Both the position numbers and the translations under genes were made by a program. Below, in pieces: positions 6,108 to 9,759 of a stretch of DNA of 9,759 nt; within the stretch, counting starts at the first letter, position 1, and each line of letters opens with the position of its first letter. The notes under the pieces are model-generated. The model ran no database searches and was not told the origin of the DNA. It saw only the letters and a program-made list of their open reading frames with translations. This stretch comes from an uncultured Lachnospiraceae bacterium (lineage in GTDB: Bacteria; Bacillota; Clostridia; Lachnospirales; Lachnospiraceae): positions 1 to 9,759 of the forward strand of contig CANQYH010000103.1 in NCBI GenBank assembly GCA_947628025.1, read 5' to 3'.

Positions 6108-7052
6108 ACCGCTTTCCTCCATTTCCGCCAGCTTCTCCCTGGCCTCTTCCACCGGCACATTCATCTTTTGGAACAGCGACCACAGGATCTCACGGTAAAC
6201 ACCACGGATCTCCTCCGGCGTCCCGTCGTAGATCTCGTCCACGTAATCACGCGACGTTTCCCAAAACTCTGTGTAATCTTCCGGACTCTGGATCCGGTTG
6301 ATCATCATCACCAGGGACATCTCGTTGTGTTTTTTCTTTAGTTCTTCGTTCCCATAGCCGTGTACCCGCACCACCTTGTAGGTGAAGTCCGGTATGTACT
6401 CTTTGATCCCGTCGCTTAGACCGATCCGGTCCGACAGCCGCATGCCCGCCGTCCATTCCGCCCGTCCCTCATAGTACACGATCGGGATGATCGGGGGATA
6501 ACGGAATCCTTTGCGGCCGCTGCTGCCTTTCTTAAGGCCGTCCTGCTGCTTTTTGTAATCGTACCAGATCACGGCCATATACCGGAATAACTGCATGGCG
6601 ACGTCGTAATCCACATTTGACTTATGTTCGATCAAAGGGAGCACAAAGACGTCCCGCTCGCCGCCCGGTACCCGGATCCGCACCTTTTTAACGGTATCCG
6701 CTTCAAACTCAACGCCCAGAAACGCCCGGTAATGGTCCGTCACGTCCTCGATGTCCTCCGGCTGCAGGTCAGAGAATATCGAGAGGCCGCTGTAATCCCG
6801 CAAAAACTGACAGGTGAGCTGGCGGCTGCGGAAGATGGTCCGGCTGTTGGCGTCCCGGACGTGCGCGGCCGGGGAATACGAATCATCTTCTTCCCTCGCG
6901 CCGTCCCTATCAGCTGCGCTCTCATTTACGGTTTCTTCCTCTATCGTACTTTCATCCGGGCTATACCGGCCCTCTGTCATTTTATCTTCTGTATTTTTCT
7001 CCTCTGGAGTTTCTCTTATGCAGGAAATGGTTTTGTCTAAAGTCTTTTTCAC
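5763..7052 (-). CDS. Rpn family recombination-promoting nuclease / putative transposase (PD-(D/E)XK)
   Basis: A 429-residue protein. Residues 1-70 are acidic, low-complexity and probably disordered. Residues about 75-300 match the Rpn/Transposase_31 family: FRYMAVIWYDY at 156-166 and YPPIIPIVYYEGRAEW at 185-200, with the nuclease core VLPLIEHKS at 137-145. D119 (EADTVKK) is a candidate first acidic residue. E142 and K144 form a canonical E-x-K, whereas many Rpn proteins have E-x-Q. Residues about 330-375 form a charged coiled coil containing three 7-residue repeats (KQELDVA-like). The last 50 residues form a small helical domain (ETIECLQERYGLDAGNAV). Known for the family: DNA cleavage that promotes RecA-independent recombination, and in E. 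coli toxic antiphage activity restrained by an internally started C-terminal product. Start GTG 7052 is used because TAG lies one codon upstream; AGGAGG is 10 bases away. It has its own promoter. Confidence 0.87.
   Translation of the reverse strand: MKKTLDKTISCIRETPEEKNTEDKMTEGRYSPDESTIEEETVNESAADRDGAREEDDSYSPAAHVRDANSRTIFRSRQLTCQFLRDYSGLSIFSDLQPEDIEDVTDHYRAFLGVEFEADTVKKVRIRVPGGERDVFVLPLIEHKSNVDYDVAMQLFRYMAVIWYDYKKQQDGLKKGSSGRKGFRYPPIIPIVYYEGRAEWTAGMRLSDRIGLSDGIKEYIPDFTYKVVRVHGYGNEELKKKHNEMSLVMMINRIQSPEDYTEFWETSRDYVDEIYDGTPEEIRGVYREILWSLFQKMNVPVEEAREKLAEMEESGMGYLFENANFDGMNIQAERRNRAELAAAKQELDVAKQELDVVKQELEAEKRIREAEGRELKQTSVTLTHVLCQLIAICQSEKLSREETIECLQERYGLDAGNAVSAVEQFWEKE
5971..6033. repeat. 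21-bp tandem repeat, three copies, inside the Rpn gene
   Basis: Copies start at 5971, 5992 and 6013 with the core AACTCCTGCTTCgCAaC. The first two differ at one base; the third diverges at its 3' end. Each encodes seven residues (KQELDVA, KQELDVV, KQELEAE on the minus strand), so copy-number change would lengthen or shorten the coiled coil by whole heptads without a frameshift. Confidence 0.9.
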
Positions 7053-7138
7053 TTCCTACGTTCCTCCTGATTATGGGCGCACATAGGGGCGGAAGAGTCG
7101 AGACATACCGGAAAACCGTCGAATATGGCTTGTAATTC

Positions 7139-7167
7139 ATTATAAAACAAACGCATCCCTAAAGCAA
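7139..7167 (-). promoter_or_regulatory. Promoter of the Rpn gene
   Basis: On the minus strand a perfect TATAAT (7144-7139) with TTGCTT (7167-7162) exactly 17 bases upstream. The -35 matches only three of six positions, so activity is probably moderate. The predicted transcript start is near 7132. Confidence 0.6.
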
Positions 7168-7257
7168 GAGACATTTTCTCACTCTAAAAGGCGGCAGAAG
7201 CAAGCAGAAGCGGCAGGGGCACGCCTGGTTCTTCATTTGGGCCGTCATGCAGATCCT

Positions 7258-7286
7258 TTCCGGCAATTGGGGGCATTGCGCCGGAA
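7258..7286. repeat. Imperfect inverted repeat TTCCGGCAAT...ATTgcGCCGGAA
   Basis: Seven strong pairs (TTCCGGC/GCCGGAA) plus AAT/ATT, with a two-base GC bulge and a G-rich 7-base loop. No T-tract follows on either strand, so it is not a standard terminator. It lies about 80 bases upstream of the Pho-box-like repeats; its function is unknown. Confidence 0.5.
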
Positions 7287-7341
7287 GTATTCAGACAGGG
7301 CCGCCGTTATGATGGCGGTATGGACAGTTTCAGAGAGCGAC

Positions 7342-7353
7342 CCGCGGCCGCGG
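7342..7353. repeat. 12-bp perfect palindrome CCGCGGCCGCGG
   Basis: An all-G/C perfect palindrome placed 9 bases before the first TTTACA repeat upstream of pstS. It may be a binding site or a chance GC-rich run. Only the symmetry is certain. Confidence 0.5.
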
Positions 7354-7362
7354 CGTACCGAT

Positions 7363-7417
7363 TTTACATTCATTTTACAGAACCACGATAGAGGATTTGA
7401 CGTTCCGGGACTATCCT
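7363..7417 (+). promoter_or_regulatory. Putative Pho box and promoter of the pst operon
   Basis: TTTACA (7363-7368) and TTTACA (7374-7379) are separated by 5 bases, and TTTGAC (7396-7401) falls on the same 11-bp phase. This matches the Gram-positive PhoP pattern of TT(A/T/C)ACA repeats with about 5-base spacers. TATCCT (7412-7417) lies 10 bases after the last repeat and is a weak -10. A poor -35 replaced by activator repeats is typical of phosphate-starvation promoters. The repeats are seen; PhoP binding is inferred. Confidence 0.65.
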
Positions 7418-7466
7418 AAAGTTGTGATAAGGAAAACAACTAAAACAGAAAAAGGAGAATCATGAA

Positions 7467-8276
7467 ATGAAGAAAGCAGTTTCATTTGCGCTCGGAGCGG
7501 TCCTGGCGGTCTCGATGCTGGCCGGCTGTTCCGGAGATCAGAAAGGCGGCACCGTCAACACCGACGGCTCCACATCCATGGCGGACGTGATGGGAGCGCT
7601 GACCGAGGCGTTTAAGGCAAAGGATCCGGACATCACCGTCAATTACTCCGGCACCGGTTCCGGCTCCGGCATCAGCGGCGTCCTGGACGGGACCTGCGAC
7701 ATCGGACTTTCCAGCCGGGAGCTTACGCAGGAAGAGACGGAGAAAGGCGCGGTCGCTCATGTGGTCGCTCTGGACGGCGTCGCCGTTGTCGTAAATCCCC
7801 AAAACGCCGTCGCGGACCTGACCACGGAACAGATCGCGGACATTTTCACCGGAAAGATCGCCAACTGGTCCGAACTTGGCGGCGAAGACGCGCCTATCGC
7901 GGTCTACGGACGCGAGGACGGTTCCGGAACGCGCAGCGCTTTCGAAGAGATCGTGGGCGTGGAAGACGCCTGCGCCTATACCAACGAATACGGCTCCACC
8001 GGCGACGTCATCGGCAATGTGGCCTCCAATGAAAACGCCATCGGATACGCTTCCCTCTCCGCTGTGGACAGCAGCGTCGCCGCCGTCAAAGTAAACGGCG
8101 TCGCTCCCAGCGAAGACACCGTCAAGGACGGAAGCTACACGATCCAGCGTCCCTTTGTGATGGTCACCAAAAAAGATGTGAAGCTTTCCGCGGCAGCGCA
8201 GGCATTCCTCGATTTTGCGGTAAGCGAGGAAGCGGCGGAATACATCGCGGCGGCGGGCGCCGTCTATCCGAACTGA
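7467..8276 (+). CDS. pstS: Phosphate ABC transporter substrate-binding lipoprotein PstS
   Basis: A 269-residue secreted lipoprotein. Residues 1-20 are a signal peptide ending in lipobox LAGC, with Cys21 as the lipidated residue that anchors it outside the membrane. Phosphate-binding signatures are in order: GSTS at 34-37, SGTGSGSGISG at 61-71, D78, SSR at 82-84 and REDGSGTRSAF at 149-159, the hallmark PstS motif. Length is normal for a Gram-positive PstS. The start is ATG 7467 with GGAG 9 bases upstream; an earlier ATG at 7462 reads only ATG-AAA-TGA and cannot encode it. It is the first gene of the pst operon, one base upstream of pstC, and captures inorganic phosphate for import. Probably induced by phosphate starvation through the Pho-box-like repeats upstream. 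Confidence 0.96.
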   Translation: MKKAVSFALGAVLAVSMLAGCSGDQKGGTVNTDGSTSMADVMGALTEAFKAKDPDITVNYSGTGSGSGISGVLDGTCDIGLSSRELTQEETEKGAVAHVVALDGVAVVVNPQNAVADLTTEQIADIFTGKIANWSELGGEDAPIAVYGREDGSGTRSAFEEIVGVEDACAYTNEYGSTGDVIGNVASNENAIGYASLSAVDSSVAAVKVNGVAPSEDTVKDGSYTIQRPFVMVTKKDVKLSAAAQAFLDFAVSEEAAEYIAAAGAVYPN

Positions 8277-8277
8277 T

Positions 8278-9150
8278 ATGAAGACGGCGAAATGGAAAAC
8301 CATGGAGAGAGCCATGCAGCTTCTCTTCACTTTGTGCGGACTTGCGGCGGTGTGGTTTGTGCTGCTCATCACCGTTTACCTCATCCTTTCAGGGATTCCG
8401 GCCATCCGAAAAATAGGTCCTGCCGATTTTCTGTTCGGAAAGACCTGGGCGGCCGGACGGGACCAGTACGGCATCCTCCCTCTGATCCTTACCTCTGTGT
8501 ACGGCACTGCCGGAGCCATCGTGATCGGCGTGCCGGTCGGATTCTTTACGGCCGTCTTTCTGGCTAAGGCCGCGCCGAAAAAAGCCGCGGCCATCCTTCG
8601 TCCGGCCGTGAGCCTGCTGGCGGGCATTCCGTCGGTCGTCTACGGCCTCGTGGGGATGTGCGTCCTGGTCCCTGCGCTGCGCAGCCTGCTGGGCTTGCCT
8701 GCCGGGGACAGTCTTCTGGCCGCCATCCTCGTACTGGCGGTCATGATCCTGCCCTCCATCATCTCCCTTTCGGAGACAGCGCTGGAGGCGGTGCCGAAAG
8801 AATATGAAGAGGCGTCCCTGGCTCTCGGCGCGACTGAACTGGAAACGTATTTCCGCGTCTCCGCCCCCGCGGCCAGAAGCGGCATCGCGGCCGCGGTGGT
8901 GCTGGGGATCGGACGGGCCGTCGGCGAGGCCATGGCCATCATGATGGTAGCGGGAAACGTCGCCAATATGCCGGCCCTGACCCGTTCCGTACGGTTCCTT
9001 ACCACCGGCATCTCCATCGAGCTGAACTACTCGCAGGACGGGAGCCTGCAGCGCCAGGCGTTATTTTCCATCGGACTCGTCCTGTTCCTCTTCATCATGC
9101 TGATCAACGCCTTATTAAACCTCGTTTTGAAACGGGAGAAAGAGGACTGA
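8278..9150 (+). CDS. pstC: Phosphate ABC transporter permease PstC
   Basis: A 290-residue inner-membrane permease. Hydrophobic segments are around residues 14-38, 68-95, 110-136, 143-163, 202-225 and 262-285. The cytoplasmic EAA-type loop, which contacts the ATPase, reads EASLALGATELETYFRV at about 178-194 followed by a conserved glycine near IGRAVGEAMA. The N-terminal half has the family motif LLAGIPSVVYGLVG. ATG 8278 starts one base after the pstS stop codon with no clear ribosome binding site, so translation probably depends on coupling to pstS. An alternative ATG at 8302 has no better signal. PstC pairs with PstA to form the phosphate channel. Confidence 0.95.
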   Translation: MKTAKWKTMERAMQLLFTLCGLAAVWFVLLITVYLILSGIPAIRKIGPADFLFGKTWAAGRDQYGILPLILTSVYGTAGAIVIGVPVGFFTAVFLAKAAPKKAAAILRPAVSLLAGIPSVVYGLVGMCVLVPALRSLLGLPAGDSLLAAILVLAVMILPSIISLSETALEAVPKEYEEASLALGATELETYFRVSAPAARSGIAAAVVLGIGRAVGEAMAIMMVAGNVANMPALTRSVRFLTTGISIELNYSQDGSLQRQALFSIGLVLFLFIMLINALLNLVLKREKED

Positions 9151-9151
9151 C

Positions 9152-9759
9152 ATGAGACGAAAACTATACGCGATCGCGGGCTGGACCCTCCTGTACGGAT
9201 GCGCGGCGGTCACCGCCTGCCTGCTTTTGTTCCTCATCGGGTACATCCTTCTCCGGGGGACCGGCGGCGTGAGCTGGCGGTTTTTGTCCACCGCCGAAAG
9301 CGTCATCCACGGTACGGTGGGCATCCTGCCGGCGATCAAAAACACGCTTTTTGTGATCGTTGTTTCCCTGACCGCCGCGCTTCCGCTGGGAGTAGGCGCG
9401 GCCATCTACCTGACGGAATACGCCCGGAACAAACGGTTCGTGGCGGCGATCGAGTTCGCGTCAGAAACGCTGGCCGGAATCCCGTCCATCATTTACGCCC
9501 TCGTCGGCGTCATCGTATTCTGCACGGCGTTAAAACTGCAGAAAACGCTGCTGGCCGGTTCCCTGACGCTGGCGGTCATGATCCTGCCCACCATCATGAG
9601 GTCGACGCAGGAGAGTCTGAAAACGGTGCCGATGTCTTACCGGGAGGGCGCGCTGGGCCTGGGAAGCGGAAAATGGCACATGATCCGCACGGTCGTGCTG
9701 CCGTCCTCCATCGACGGGATCGTCACGGGATGTATTCTCGCCGTGGGCCGTGTGGTGGG
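9152..9759 (+). CDS. pstA: Phosphate ABC transporter permease PstA (C-terminal end outside the window)
   Basis: About 202 codons are visible, starting MRRKLYAIAGWTLLYG and running off the right edge; full-length PstA is about 280-300 residues. Diagnostic features are membrane segments near residues 8-32 and 62-84, ETLAGIPSIIYALVGVIVF at about 109-127, and the EAA loop YREGALGLGSGKWHMIRTV at about 166-184, followed by GCILAVGRVVG. ATG 9152 follows the pstC stop codon by one base, with AGAGGA 5 bases upstream. It forms the second half of the phosphate channel. By the usual gene order, pstB (ATPase) and phoU would follow beyond the window; that is expectation only. Confidence 0.94.
   Translation, partial: MRRKLYAIAGWTLLYGCAAVTACLLLFLIGYILLRGTGGVSWRFLSTAESVIHGTVGILPAIKNTLFVIVVSLTAALPLGVGAAIYLTEYARNKRFVAAIEFASETLAGIPSIIYALVGVIVFCTALKLQKTLLAGSLTLAVMILPTIMRSTQESLKTVPMSYREGALGLGSGKWHMIRTVVLPSSIDGIVTGCILAVGRVV

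Larger units (their letters stand above)
7053..7362. other. Divergent intergenic region between the Rpn gene and pstS (gene-free part)
   Basis: This holds the Rpn ribosome binding site (AGGAGG near 7063-7068), an untranslated leader of about 80 bases, the Rpn promoter at 7139-7167, an imperfect hairpin at 7258-7286 and a GC palindrome at 7342-7353. Between 7170 and 7257 only a purine-rich stretch with a repeated GCAGAAGC is seen. A 60-codon frame at 7237-7419 has only a TTG start and no ribosome binding site, and is not called a gene. Confidence 0.6.

Noticed and set aside
5763..7052. Rpn gene as an insertion sequence
   Set aside because: The family is often labelled 'transposase', but no terminal inverted repeats or target duplications flank it. 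The only nearby inverted repeat is the terminator at 5636-5682.
7237..7419. 60-codon plus-strand open frame upstream of pstS
   Set aside because: It has a TTG start without a ribosome binding site, overlaps the Pho-box repeats, and has no recognisable content.
7482..8372. 296-codon open frame on the minus strand opposite pstS
   Set aside because: It lies fully antisense to a pstS with signal peptide and binding motifs, has no ribosome binding site and encodes no recognisable domain. Long antisense frames are expected in GC-rich genes.

Overview
The window looks like chromosomal DNA from a low-to-mid GC Firmicute, most likely a gut Clostridium relative (Lachnospiraceae-like). The evidence is consensus sigma-A promoters (TTGACA/TATAAT with 17-bp spacers), strong AGGAGG-type ribosome binding sites, a GntR/YtrA-type ABC operon, an Xre-plus-TPR regulator, a Rpn-type nuclease, an AAA_14/DUF4143 ATPase and a lipoprotein PstS. 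The taxonomic call is inference. No rRNA, tRNA, CRISPR array or recognisable insertion sequence was seen.

Layout. (1) 1-842: the N-terminal half of a MATE efflux pump on the minus strand, cut by the window edge. A short 5' leader has a consensus promoter followed almost at once by a strong intrinsic terminator hairpin, as in transcription attenuation. (2) 843-2160: a stand-alone AAA_14/DUF4143 ATPase on the minus strand, with its own promoter and an upstream palindrome. (3) 2387-4367: a minus-strand, three-gene operon (YtrA-like GntR repressor, ABC ATPase, ABC-2 permease) with ATGA stop/start overlaps at both junctions. A textbook promoter carries repeated AAGTACA half-sites, which suggests autorepression. 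(4) 4368-5516: a divergent Xre-family HTH regulator with a TPR-like C-terminal region. (5) 5636-5682: a strong bidirectional terminator between convergent genes. (6) 5763-7167: a Rpn-family PD-(D/E)XK nuclease ('transposase_31') on the minus strand. It has a 21-bp tandem repeat encoding a coiled coil and a well-formed in-frame internal start that could yield a separate C-terminal protein. (7) 7168-9759: a divergent phosphate uptake operon, pstS-pstC-pstA (pstA cut by the window edge), preceded by phased TTTACA repeats resembling a Pho box.

How the genes work together. The pst genes form one high-affinity phosphate importer: PstS binds phosphate outside the cell and PstC/PstA form the channel. 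PstB and PhoU would be expected beyond the right edge. The GntR/ABC genes form a self-contained regulated transporter, probably for export or envelope-stress defence. The MATE pump, the orphan ATPase and the Rpn nuclease appear to be single-gene units with their own promoters. Base composition is uneven: one sampled line of the ATPase gene (901-960) has 21 G/C of 60, and one of pstC (8581-8640) has 42 of 60. The middle of the window may therefore be accessory DNA between more ancestral genes.

The two observations most worth following are the hairpin attenuator in front of the MATE gene and the predicted gene-within-gene in the Rpn nuclease.
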